This document shows, piece by piece, positions 1-6,380 of a DNA stretch of 9,333 bases. The translations under genes and the position numbers were made by a program. The number at the start of each line of letters is the position of its first letter. The first letter of the stretch is position 1. Source of the stretch: SAR324 cluster bacterium (GTDB taxonomy: Bacteria > SAR324 > NAC60-12); NCBI GenBank assembly GCA_028822475.1, contig JAPKDT010000072.1:1-9333 (forward strand), in the 5' to 3' direction. Below the pieces are notes generated by a model, which searched no databases, was not told where the DNA came from, and worked only from the letters and a program-made list of their open reading frames with translations.

Positions 1-243
1 CCTAAAGAGGAAACTGCAGAAAAAGAGGAAGTTCAGGAAAAATCTGCCGAAAATGCAACAAAAGTTGTAAAACAGGCTGAGACAAAAACTGAAACCGAAA
101 CTGTGCCTGAAAAAAATAAGGCAGAAACTGTAGATAAAGCAGAAGATAAAGCAGAAGATAAAGCAGAAGATAAAGCAGAAGATAAAGCAGAAGAGCTTAC
201 GGATGATACTGGGAAAGATAAGACTGAAGCAGTAGATGCTTGA
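1..243 (+). CDS. rpsF: Acidic/lysine-rich C-terminal tail of probable 30S ribosomal protein S6 (5' partial)
   Basis: An open frame enters from the left edge and stops with TGA at 241-243, giving the last 80 residues of a protein. The visible part is almost entirely E, K, D, A and T, low in complexity and probably disordered. It includes five consecutive DKAE units. No S6 core is visible. The assignment rests on position: rpsF-rpsR-rplI-dnaB is a widely conserved bacterial order, and this frame ends 59 bp before rpsR. S6 proteins often have charged, acidic C-terminal tails (in E. coli the S6 C-terminus is glutamylated by RimK), which fits, but a tail this long is unusual. S6 binds S18 on the platform of the small subunit, so co-expression with the next gene is expected. 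An alternative is another protein inserted upstream of rpsR. Reading frame is certain; identity is moderate. Confidence 0.6.
   Translation, partial: PKEETAEKEEVQEKSAENATKVVKQAETKTETETVPEKNKAETVDKAEDKAEDKAEDKAEDKAEELTDDTGKDKTEAVDA
133..192 (+). repeat. Perfect 12-bp tandem repeat, five copies, coding (DKAE)5
   Basis: The unit GATAAAGCAGAA occurs five times head to tail without a mismatch. It is in frame in the probable rpsF tail, and each copy codes Asp-Lys-Ala-Glu. Identity at third codon positions as well as in the protein suggests recent expansion by slippage rather than selection on the peptide alone. Because the unit is a multiple of three, copy-number change lengthens or shortens the tail without a frameshift. 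Confidence 0.95.
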
Positions 244-302
244 TGTCCTCTGACTTTCATAAAATATTCGGTACTACACAAAACTTTTAGGAAAAATTAA
301 TT

Positions 303-638
303 ATGTTAAAAAAACGAAAAAGATCTCATTTACGTCGTAAACGTATACCAACAAGTATTTTATTACGCAGTAAACAGAAAGTCTGTCCATTTAAAGAAGC
401 CGGAATTGATCGGATTGATTATAAGGACGTTGAGTTGCTCAAAAGTTATGTGACTGAAGGCGGAAAGATAATTCCAAGCCGCATTTCAGGAGTCTGCGCT
501 CAGAATCAGAGGAAGTTAAAAACTGCTATTCGACGTGCTCGCAACTTGGCGTTGCTCTCACCTTTGAAGGGTTATGTGCCCCAACAGGTTATTGTCGATC
601 GAAGATTTTCAGGACGCACAAATACTAATCGAGCTTAA
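303..638 (+). CDS. rpsR: 30S ribosomal protein S18
   Basis: S18 is a small-subunit protein that binds 16S rRNA together with S6 on the platform near the mRNA exit. The 111-residue product contains the S18 core at about residues 26-87: VCPFKEAGIDRIDYKD, then LLKSYVTEGGKIIPSRISG, then QRKLKTAIRRARNLALLSP. The family is usually about 75-90 residues; here there is a very basic N-terminus (KKRKRSHLRRKR) and about 24 extra C-terminal residues after ALLSP. The core has two cysteines, C28 and C65. The ATG at 303 follows an AGGA at 289-292 at normal distance. It lies 59 bp after the probable rpsF and 63 bp before rplI, consistent with one ribosomal-protein operon. Identification is secure. Confidence 0.96.
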   Translation: MLKKRKRSHLRRKRIPTSILLRSKQKVCPFKEAGIDRIDYKDVELLKSYVTEGGKIIPSRISGVCAQNQRKLKTAIRRARNLALLSPLKGYVPQQVIVDRRFSGRTNTNRA

Positions 639-690
639 ATTTGGAATTCGTAAAATTAAGCACGAATCACAAAACAGCTACTTACAATAT

Positions 691-697
691 AAGGAAA
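691..697 (+). promoter_or_regulatory. Shine-Dalgarno sequence fixing the GTG start of rplI
   Basis: AAGGAAA lies 4 bases before GTG 702-704 (AGGA core 6 bases away). It supports this non-ATG codon as the true start, which also gives the canonical L9 N-terminus MKLILTEDV. Confidence 0.75.
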
Positions 698-701
698 TAC
701 C

Positions 702-1271
702 GTGAAGTTAATACTAACTGAAGATGTCCCTAATTTAGGGTCTTTGGGTGACACAATTGAGGTAAAAGCCGGCTACGGTCGAAATTACCTTGTTCCGAAG
801 GGGATGGCACTTTTGGCAACAGGTAAAGCCTCAAAAGAATTACGTCACCGTCTGCAATATCTTGAAAAGTTGCGTTCAGGAAAAATCGCACTTGCCAATG
901 AACAGGCAGAAAAACTAAATGCTATTAAATATGAAATCGTGCGTAAGGCCGGTCTTGGAGGAAAATTATTTGGTTCGGTTACTAACCGTGATCTGTTGGA
1001 GTTGCTCAAAGAAAATGGCTTTGATCTGGAACGACGCGCGATATTGCTGAATACGGCTATTCGTAATGTAGGCACACATGAATTCTCTGTACGTGTGCAT
1101 ACGGCAGTTACTGTAACATTACAAATCAAGGTAATTGGTGACACTGTCGAAACACCAACTGTTGAAAAACGAAAAGTAGATGCTACTGAAGATACTCCAG
1201 AAATAGATACGGAAGAACTCGAAAAACTCGAAGAACTGGAAGTAGACAAAGATCTTGAGGAAATCGATTAG
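702..1271 (+). CDS. rplI: 50S ribosomal protein L9 with acidic C-terminal extension
   Basis: L9 binds 23S rRNA at the base of the L1 stalk and helps maintain reading frame. The N-terminal RNA-binding domain is classical: MKLILTEDVPNLGSLGD, then VKAGYGRNYLVPKGMAL (residues 1-37). A helical connector rich in K, E and L (about 42-78) and the C-terminal domain (GGKLFGSVTNRDL at 86-98, then a beta-strand region to about 146) follow. Typical L9 is near 148-150 residues; this one is 189. The surplus of about 40 residues is strongly acidic: from 162 to 189 about half the residues are D or E. Start is GTG with a good Shine-Dalgarno sequence. A strong terminator lies 20 bp after the stop, so rplI is probably the last gene of the ribosomal-protein transcript and dnaB is separately transcribed or reached by readthrough. 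Confidence 0.97.
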   Translation: MKLILTEDVPNLGSLGDTIEVKAGYGRNYLVPKGMALLATGKASKELRHRLQYLEKLRSGKIALANEQAEKLNAIKYEIVRKAGLGGKLFGSVTNRDLLELLKENGFDLERRAILLNTAIRNVGTHEFSVRVHTAVTVTLQIKVIGDTVETPTVEKRKVDATEDTPEIDTEELEKLEELEVDKDLEEID

Positions 1272-1290
1272 GTTTAATTCTCAATTCCCT

Positions 1291-1335
1291 AAGGCTTAAG
1301 GCTCCGGAAAACATTCCAGCCTTTAGCCTTTTTTT
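1291..1335 (+). terminator. Rho-independent terminator after rplI
   Basis: The left arm AAGGCTTAAGGCT (1291-1303) pairs with the right arm AGCCTTTAGCCTT (1318-1330), 12 of 13 positions, with one central T-T mismatch. The loop can close further through GGAA (1306-1309) and TTCC (1314-1317). The right arm runs directly into a T tract (1329-1335). It sits 20 bp beyond the rplI stop, which is the expected place for the end of the ribosomal-protein operon. Confidence 0.93.
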
Positions 1336-1404
1336 GGGGATGATTGTTCTATCCTTCTTCCTGTCTCCTAATACTTGATTCCCTTCTCCATATCTGTAGT
1401 TTCA

Positions 1405-2820
1405 ATGCTGTCTTCCGAAAAAAAATACCAAAATTCAAAGGTTTCCGGTCGGACATCAAGAACACGATCACAAACTGCTGATCTTGATGAGTTACTGCCT
1501 CACGATAAGATGGCAGAACAGGCTGTGTTGGGAGCAATTATTATCCAGAATTCTGTACTTTTGCAAATCCTGGATATTCTCACTTCAGACGATTTTTTTT
1601 CACCGGCGCATCAACTCATTTTTTCCGCGATGCAGGAAATGGCCTCGCAGGAACCTCCTGTTCCGATTGATGAACTGACTCTCCTGAGTCGTTTGGAGTC
1701 CAGACAGCAACTGGAACAAACAGGTGGGGTGGATTATTTAAATGAGTTGTCACAGAAAACACCTGTTGCCGAAAATGCTGAGTTTTACGCGCAAATTGTA
1801 AGAGAAAAAGGTCAACTACGTGATATTATCCTCACGGCTCATGAAGTAGCAAAGCGTGGTCAGGAAGGTTCTGCAGACAATATTTCTGATTTCATCGCGG
1901 ATGCAACTGAACGCCTACAGTCTATTGATGCGCGTACCCGTCTTAAAAGTTATACTCATCTCAAAGAAATTCTTGCTACTAACTTTGAAGAGTTAGAAAA
2001 AATATCTGAATCACCGGAAAATGTAACCGGAGTCCCAACCGGTTTTACTGAGTTGGACGAATTGACACGTGGTTTACAAAAAGGTGATTTAATCATTCTA
2101 GCTGCTAGGCCTTCTATGGGTAAAACAGCACTTGCCGTGAATATGGCGCTTTATGCTTCAGGACATGCTAAGATCCCGTCACTGATATTCAGTCTTGAAA
2201 TGCCAAAAGAACACATTGCCATGCGGTTGATATGTAGTGAAGCAAAAGTAAATAACAGAAAATTACTTGTTGGTGACCTCGAACAGGAGGACTGGGACAA
2301 ACTGATGGAAGGCACCACCAGGATGATGGAAGCACCACTGTTAGTAGATGACCGTTCCGGAATTAATCCTAATTACGTCAGACAGGTAATTCGTCAGGCC
2401 AAAAAGGAATTTCCTGAACTTGGACTTGTGGTAATTGATTATGTGCAACTGATGCAGAGCAACATGCGGAATCCTTCACGTGAACAGGAAATATCTGAAA
2501 TATCACGATCATTGAAAGGTATAGCCAAAGAATTTTCTCTGCCGATGCTTGTTCTGTCTCAATTGAACCGTGGACTAGAGAGGCGTACTGAAAAACGACC
2601 TATGATGTCAGATTTGCGTGAATCAGGCGCACTTGAACAGGATGCGGACTTGATAGTCTTTATTTATCGGGATGAGGTTTATAATCCTGATACTGAGGAC
2701 AAGGGCATTGCTGAAATAAGTATTGCGAAACATCGAAACGGCGAAATAGGCATGAAACGTCTCGCTTTTATCGGTCAGTACACGAAATTTGCCAATTTAG
2801 CTCTTGGTACAGGTAGTTAG
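1405..2820 (+). CDS. dnaB: Replicative DNA helicase DnaB
   Basis: DnaB is the hexameric ATP-driven helicase that unwinds DNA at the replication fork and recruits primase. With the ATG at 1405 it has 471 residues, the same size as well-studied DnaB proteins. The N-terminal domain (about 28-130) starts with LLPHDKMAEQAVLGAI and ends near GGVDYLNEL. The RecA-like domain begins near GVPTGFTELDELTRGL (209-224). Walker A is ARPSMGKT (234-241), SLEM is at 263-266, Walker B is LVVIDYVQLM (341-350), and the DNA-binding region SDLRESGALEQDAD is at 402-415. KHRNGEIG (442-449) holds the arginine-finger position R444. There is no intein. An in-frame TTG at 1375 would add ten residues, but neither start has a clear Shine-Dalgarno sequence; I prefer the ATG for length and codon. 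It follows the rplI terminator, in the conserved rplI-dnaB order. Confidence 0.96.
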   Translation: MLSSEKKYQNSKVSGRTSRTRSQTADLDELLPHDKMAEQAVLGAIIIQNSVLLQILDILTSDDFFSPAHQLIFSAMQEMASQEPPVPIDELTLLSRLESRQQLEQTGGVDYLNELSQKTPVAENAEFYAQIVREKGQLRDIILTAHEVAKRGQEGSADNISDFIADATERLQSIDARTRLKSYTHLKEILATNFEELEKISESPENVTGVPTGFTELDELTRGLQKGDLIILAARPSMGKTALAVNMALYASGHAKIPSLIFSLEMPKEHIAMRLICSEAKVNNRKLLVGDLEQEDWDKLMEGTTRMMEAPLLVDDRSGINPNYVRQVIRQAKKEFPELGLVVIDYVQLMQSNMRNPSREQEISEISRSLKGIAKEFSLPMLVLSQLNRGLERRTEKRPMMSDLRESGALEQDADLIVFIYRDEVYNPDTEDKGIAEISIAKHRNGEIGMKRLAFIGQYTKFANLALGTGS

Positions 2821-2944
2821 GAAATAATTGTCGAGAACAGGAAAGAGCCGTTGAAGTTCAGTTTTTTTAGAGCCTTCGTGTTATACTTTATTAGCATCAA
2901 GGTTAGAATTTTTTGCACCCTAATAATCAGCGGTGAAATTAAAA

Positions 2945-2958
2945 ATAAGATGTCTTAT
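2945..2958. promoter_or_regulatory. 14-bp perfect inverted repeat upstream of the EAL-like gene
   Basis: ATAAGA-TG-TCTTAT is a perfect palindromic pair of 6-bp arms around 2 bases. Its centre is about 42 bp before the ATG at 2994, in the 173-bp gap after dnaB. The position would suit an operator overlapping a promoter or leader, but AT-rich DNA yields such palindromes by chance and no regulator is identified. Confidence 0.25.
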
Positions 2959-2993
2959 CTTCAGACTCAAGTTGAATTGAAAAATATTTGCTG

Positions 2994-3989
2994 ATGCAAA
3001 ACCTAGAAGAATTGCAAGAATATCTTGTCAGTTTAACGAATGAGTCAAATCTTTCGAGTCAGACTGTTGCAGCTGTTCCAGGGGGCTTGCCGACTCCATG
3101 TTTTCCGGATGTAATCGAGAATGTTTTAAAGGTTGTAACTGAGAGTGAATGGGATGAACTGACTGACCGTGCGAGGAATTATCTGAAATGGATTTCTGTA
3201 AAAGCGGAATCCATTGACGCTCTTGCCCCACCTAATTTAGAGACAACAACACGTGGTTTTGAGTTGTTGGCAATCGACATAGATGCAAATAGTTTTGGAG
3301 AAATAGTAGCTCGTTCACAAGAATTATCTATCCCTTCGGTACTTGTACGATTTGCCTCACTGATTGCTACTTTTCTGACTGTCCGTCTGTTGAGACAACA
3401 CATGGAACGTGATCAGGAAAAAATGCCTTCATTGACATTTTCGCAAAACGTTGACTCTTTTTATCTTAATTATCCGCGAACATTAAAGACACTTCTGGAG
3501 TTGTTTCCTGAGTATAAGGAGATGTTTTATTTTGAAATCAATGAAGAGGTCACCGAAGATTATTTAACGACCATACGCGCGCTTGCGGAAGATTTGGGAA
3601 TTCGGCTTGCTCTTGATGATACCAACAAAATGGATGTGAACGTCCATCACCAATTACTGGACCTTGCAGACTGGATCAAAATTGACTTTCAGGCAACAGC
3701 ATACCTTGAAGAGCAGTTGTTGGCGGGTGAAGGCGATAACATTATCCTGCATTTTGAAGAATATGCTCTCGGTGCACGATCACCTGTGATTGTGTTTGAA
3801 GGACTTCAGGAAACTTCGCCTTTAAAAGTGTTTTTTGAAGAACGTTGGAAACTGCTCAACACAGTACTTTATTATCAAAGCAGGGAACGCACACCGGTTC
3901 CTCCCTGGAACAAATATTTTGGTTTAATTCAGGACTATCATGAAGACAAATATGGTCTCTTTTTTAAAGGCTTGATCAATGAACGCTAA
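2994..3989 (+). CDS. Divergent stand-alone EAL-domain protein (possible c-di-GMP phosphodiesterase or binding protein)
   Basis: EAL domains hydrolyse or bind cyclic di-GMP. The 331-residue product has an unassigned N-terminal part (1-85) and then EAL-like landmarks in order: GFELL (88-92, ELL in place of EAL), N152 in FSQN, E181 in FEIN, D208-D209 in LALDD, K229 in IKID and E269 in VFEG. Spacings between these positions are close to those in characterised EAL enzymes, so most metal and catalytic positions appear retained. The usual DFG(T/S)G loop after the double Asp is DTNKM, a substantial departure, so activity is doubtful. No GGDEF, PAS, receiver or transmembrane segment is visible; it should be cytoplasmic. 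A TTG at 2988 is an alternative start; neither has a clear Shine-Dalgarno sequence. The 3' end overlaps the lipoprotein gene by 11 bp, implying co-expression. Family call is from motif reading only. Confidence 0.65.
   Translation: MQNLEELQEYLVSLTNESNLSSQTVAAVPGGLPTPCFPDVIENVLKVVTESEWDELTDRARNYLKWISVKAESIDALAPPNLETTTRGFELLAIDIDANSFGEIVARSQELSIPSVLVRFASLIATFLTVRLLRQHMERDQEKMPSLTFSQNVDSFYLNYPRTLKTLLELFPEYKEMFYFEINEEVTEDYLTTIRALAEDLGIRLALDDTNKMDVNVHHQLLDLADWIKIDFQATAYLEEQLLAGEGDNIILHFEEYALGARSPVIVFEGLQETSPLKVFFEERWKLLNTVLYYQSRERTPVPPWNKYFGLIQDYHEDKYGLFFKGLINER
3966..3970 (+). promoter_or_regulatory. Shine-Dalgarno sequence inside the EAL-like gene for the overlapping lipoprotein
   Basis: AAAGG lies 8 bases before ATG 3979, within the last codons of the upstream gene. 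It supports the overlapping start, which gives a proper lipoprotein signal peptide, and suits coupled translation. Confidence 0.6.
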
Positions 3990-5268
3990 GTATTTTTCAA
4001 GTCTTAATTTACGGATGGTTATCCTGTTTTTTCTTGTAAGTTCAGGAACGTTCTTTTTTGCTGCATGCAGATCTACAGATTTAGCAACAGAATCGAGTGT
4101 CGGTCCTTCAAGTGTTTCCGGAACAGTCTTTGAGGCTGTGGTAGAATATGACGCGGGAGAAAATCCTCTTGGTATTACATTTGGTGATTTCAATGGAGAC
4201 AACAAAACAGATATTGTTGTGACAAGTCCCAGGAAGCAGGACGGAATTTCTACTACTGAAGATGGCAGCATGACCCTCTTCCTCAATAATTCTTCATCCA
4301 GCACCGGTTTCCCATATACAGCCAGCACAATTACTCCTGGTACCGCAGAGTGGCGACAGGATGTGATATCAGGAGATTTCACTGGAGATAATATAACTGA
4401 CCTGGTGGTCACGCTTACCGATCAGGACAAAATTAAATTGTTACGCAACGACGGTAGCGCGACTTTTACTGATAACGGGAGCTTAACAGTAGGTGATGTG
4501 CCGCTTAAGCTACTTTCTGGAGACTGGAACAGCGACAATCAAACCGATTTGGCTGTGGTAAATCGTGATAACAGCAGCGTGTCCATTCTACAAAACAGTA
4601 GTGGATTATTTTCTGTTTCACAGACTTTATCTGTCAGTGCACATCCAATACAGATTGCCAGTGCAGATTGGGATGGTGACAATGATACTGATCTCGCGGT
4701 TTTGTCAAGGGACAGTACTTTGGTTCAAATCTGGTTAAACAGCGGAAGCGGAACTTTCAATGCACAATCTACTACGTATACGGTCGGCAGTTCACCAATC
4801 GACATGATTTCTGGAGACTGGAACTGTGATGCAAAACAAGACCTCGCGGTCAGCAATTATGGAGAAAACACTCTTTCGCTGATTTACGGAAAAGGCACAG
4901 GTGATTTTGATTCACCGCTTACAATCAGTTCCGGACGGGGGCCAGGGACGCTGGCTGCCGCTGATTTTGATAATGATAGTATAATGGATTTTGTGGCAGG
5001 CCACCATTTTCTTGTCAGTACTTCCGGGGTTTCTCTCTTGACAGGTGACTTTTCACTTACTCTCAGTGACAACACCTCTTCTACAGGTTATGCAACACCT
5101 GTTTCATTTGCGGCAAGCCTCGTGATAGACGGAGCAGCGCCAGCGGATTTGGCAATTTCAGACGTTGACAATGATTCCAAGCTAGACGTTTTGATTACTC
5201 TGCCAGTCAGTAAAAAAATAGCACTGCTTTCTGGAAAACAATATTCTGGCAATCTCTCCTGCCTCTGA
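3979..5268 (+). CDS. Lipoprotein with seven FG-GAP/VCBS-type calcium loops, predicted beta-propeller
   Basis: The N-terminus is a lipoprotein signal peptide: charged residues, hydrophobic core VILFFLVSS (14-22) and lipobox FAAC with the acylated Cys at 30. The mature protein contains seven loops of the form D-x-[DN/other]-x-D-x-x-x-D: D70-D78 (DFNGDNKTD), D133-D141, D182-D190, D230-D238, D280-D288, D329-D337 and D395-D403. Each is followed by a hydrophobic strand such as DIVV or DLAV. They recur every 48-50 residues in the middle and 63-66 at the ends. This is the FG-GAP/VCBS repeat pattern of integrin-like propellers, and seven repeats suit one closed seven-bladed propeller filling the protein. 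Such proteins usually act outside the cytoplasm in binding or adhesion; the ligand here is unknown. The start overlaps the EAL-like gene by 11 bp. No enzymatic domain or C-terminal anchor was seen. Confidence 0.88.
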   Translation: MNAKYFSSLNLRMVILFFLVSSGTFFFAACRSTDLATESSVGPSSVSGTVFEAVVEYDAGENPLGITFGDFNGDNKTDIVVTSPRKQDGISTTEDGSMTLFLNNSSSSTGFPYTASTITPGTAEWRQDVISGDFTGDNITDLVVTLTDQDKIKLLRNDGSATFTDNGSLTVGDVPLKLLSGDWNSDNQTDLAVVNRDNSSVSILQNSSGLFSVSQTLSVSAHPIQIASADWDGDNDTDLAVLSRDSTLVQIWLNSGSGTFNAQSTTYTVGSSPIDMISGDWNCDAKQDLAVSNYGENTLSLIYGKGTGDFDSPLTISSGRGPGTLAAADFDNDSIMDFVAGHHFLVSTSGVSLLTGDFSLTLSDNTSSTGYATPVSFAASLVIDGAAPADLAISDVDNDSKLDVLITLPVSKKIALLSGKQYSGNLSCL

Positions 5269-5411
5269 TTTTCATATTCAGATTGACTGGTGATGCTAAC
5301 AGAGCTACACTCTTTATTCTGAATCTCTTGAACTTGCTCAACTAAAATGATACTCCTTTGAACTTATTTTGTTGCCCATTTTTACAGATAAAAATTAGTC
5401 AGCGAAGGCCA

Positions 5412-5439
5412 AATTACGAAGCACCTTTCTTCGTCAATT
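5412..5439 (+). promoter_or_regulatory. Leader hairpin upstream of the HemX-like gene
   Basis: AATTACGAAG (5412-5421) can pair with CTTCGT-C-AATT (5429-5439), a 10-bp stem with one bulged C and the 7-base loop CACCTTT. No T tract follows, so it does not look like an intrinsic terminator. It lies 45 bp before ATG 5485 and could act in the mRNA leader, but no known riboswitch or attenuator is recognised. Confidence 0.3.
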
Positions 5440-5484
5440 ATTTAATTCAAGCAATATTCAAACACACATTCACAAAAATACAAT

Positions 5485-6300
5485 ATGTTGATTGTAGGAA
5501 CATGGGGAGCCTTGTTGCTTTACATCATCAGTTGGATTTCAGGGCTTTTTCCCTCGCCTTTTGATAAGTCTTCCAGCTCAAGATTTCAGGCATGGACGGA
5601 GCTTACAGGAATGCGTCTGGGCTGGGTCATTCATACTGTTGCCTTACTTGGAATGTTATGGACTAAATCAGTCTGGCCCAGTACATTTGTAAGTGACATT
5701 CTGAGCGTTGCCGGATGGGCCAGTATGGTAGGAGTGCAGGCTTTCCCAGAACGCTTGCCCAGTTTGGTTAACACATCAATAGTCCGGTTTTTTGCGATTC
5801 TGCTGCTGGGGTTATCCCTCTTTATCTTTCAGAATCAAGTCTCGACAAGTGAAATTGTATCATCTCAAACATGGCTTTATCATGTTTTGCTTGGGACACA
5901 TATTATCATTCTTTTAGCAGGTTATGTTATGCTGGGAGTTGCCTGTTTGGCTAGCATCATCTTTCTATATCAGGAGCACCATCTCAAAACGAAACTGGTA
6001 ACCTCAATGATGATCCGTTTTCCTGCGCTTGGTACTTTGGATCGTCTCAGTTGGCAGGGAACACTTTGGGGCTTTTTAGCTTTGAGCATCGGTATTATGT
6101 TAGGAATACTAATAAATAAAGATGATCCGTCTTTTCTGGCAAACTTGAGATTTGGGGCATCAATCAGTGCATGGTGTGTTTTTGCGATGATTTTACTGCT
6201 CCGTCAACTGCAGGCTCTCCGTTCCATTTGGAAAGCAATTTGGCCTATAGTTGGATTTACCCTAGCATTAATGTCATTGATAATTCACTATTACGATTGA
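5485..6300 (+). CDS. HemX/CcsA-like cytochrome c assembly family membrane protein
   Basis: The 271-residue product is highly hydrophobic, with about eight predicted membrane helices (near 1-20, 42-60, 68-86, 98-116, 133-162, 191-210, 223-240 and 250-268). The central part, LYHVLLGTHIIILLAGYVMLG followed by YQEHHLKTK and RFPALGTLDRLSW, resembles the cytochrome c assembly (CcsA/CcmC/HemX) superfamily. The tryptophan-rich WGxxWxWD heme-handling motif of CcsA/CcmC is not visible, which points to the HemX branch, known in Bacillus for limiting glutamyl-tRNA reductase (HemA). Histidines H50, H133, H139 and H268 lie in or beside helices and are candidate heme ligands. The ATG at 5485 starts directly with a membrane helix; no good Shine-Dalgarno sequence precedes it. 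Heme or cytochrome c maturation is the likely area; hemA is not seen in the window, so the precise role is open. Confidence 0.72.
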   Translation: MLIVGTWGALLLYIISWISGLFPSPFDKSSSSRFQAWTELTGMRLGWVIHTVALLGMLWTKSVWPSTFVSDILSVAGWASMVGVQAFPERLPSLVNTSIVRFFAILLLGLSLFIFQNQVSTSEIVSSQTWLYHVLLGTHIIILLAGYVMLGVACLASIIFLYQEHHLKTKLVTSMMIRFPALGTLDRLSWQGTLWGFLALSIGIMLGILINKDDPSFLANLRFGASISAWCVFAMILLLRQLQALRSIWKAIWPIVGFTLALMSLIIHYYD

Positions 6301-6380
6301 ATCTTAAAGAGTTATCATAAATTCAGCTATTTATCATATCAGGAAAGAACTTTTAGCCAAAAAAGAGGAACAGATAAATC

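Noticed and set aside
33..281. Minus-strand open frame with ALSS repeats
   Set aside because: It is the complement of the DKAE tandem repeat and overlaps the coding tail of the probable rpsF.
845..1249. Minus-strand open frame of 134 codons, very rich in serine
   Set aside because: It is the antisense of the acidic L9 tail; the serine runs mirror GAA/GAT-rich codons.
1344..1374. Possible sigma-70 promoter for dnaB (TTGTTC and TAATAC)
   Set aside because: The spacer is 19 bp and the -10 matches only about half the consensus; it is too weak to list.
2834..2868. Possible terminator after dnaB ending in a run of seven T
   Set aside because: Only short stems such as GAAC/GTTC with a long loop can form before the T run; no stable hairpin abuts it.
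3924..4412. Minus-strand open frame of 162 codons
   Set aside because: It is antisense to the end of the EAL-like gene and the start of the lipoprotein, both supported by motifs; the product has no recognisable features.
5358..5388. Possible promoter TTGAAC with a TTTACA/TACAGA -10 before the HemX-like gene
   Set aside because: The -35 is good, but no well-matched -10 lies at 16-18 bp spacing.
5358..5564. Small + strand open frame of 68 codons before and into the HemX-like gene
   Set aside because: It overlaps the first 80 bases of a well-supported membrane protein in another frame, has no Shine-Dalgarno sequence and no recognisable domain.
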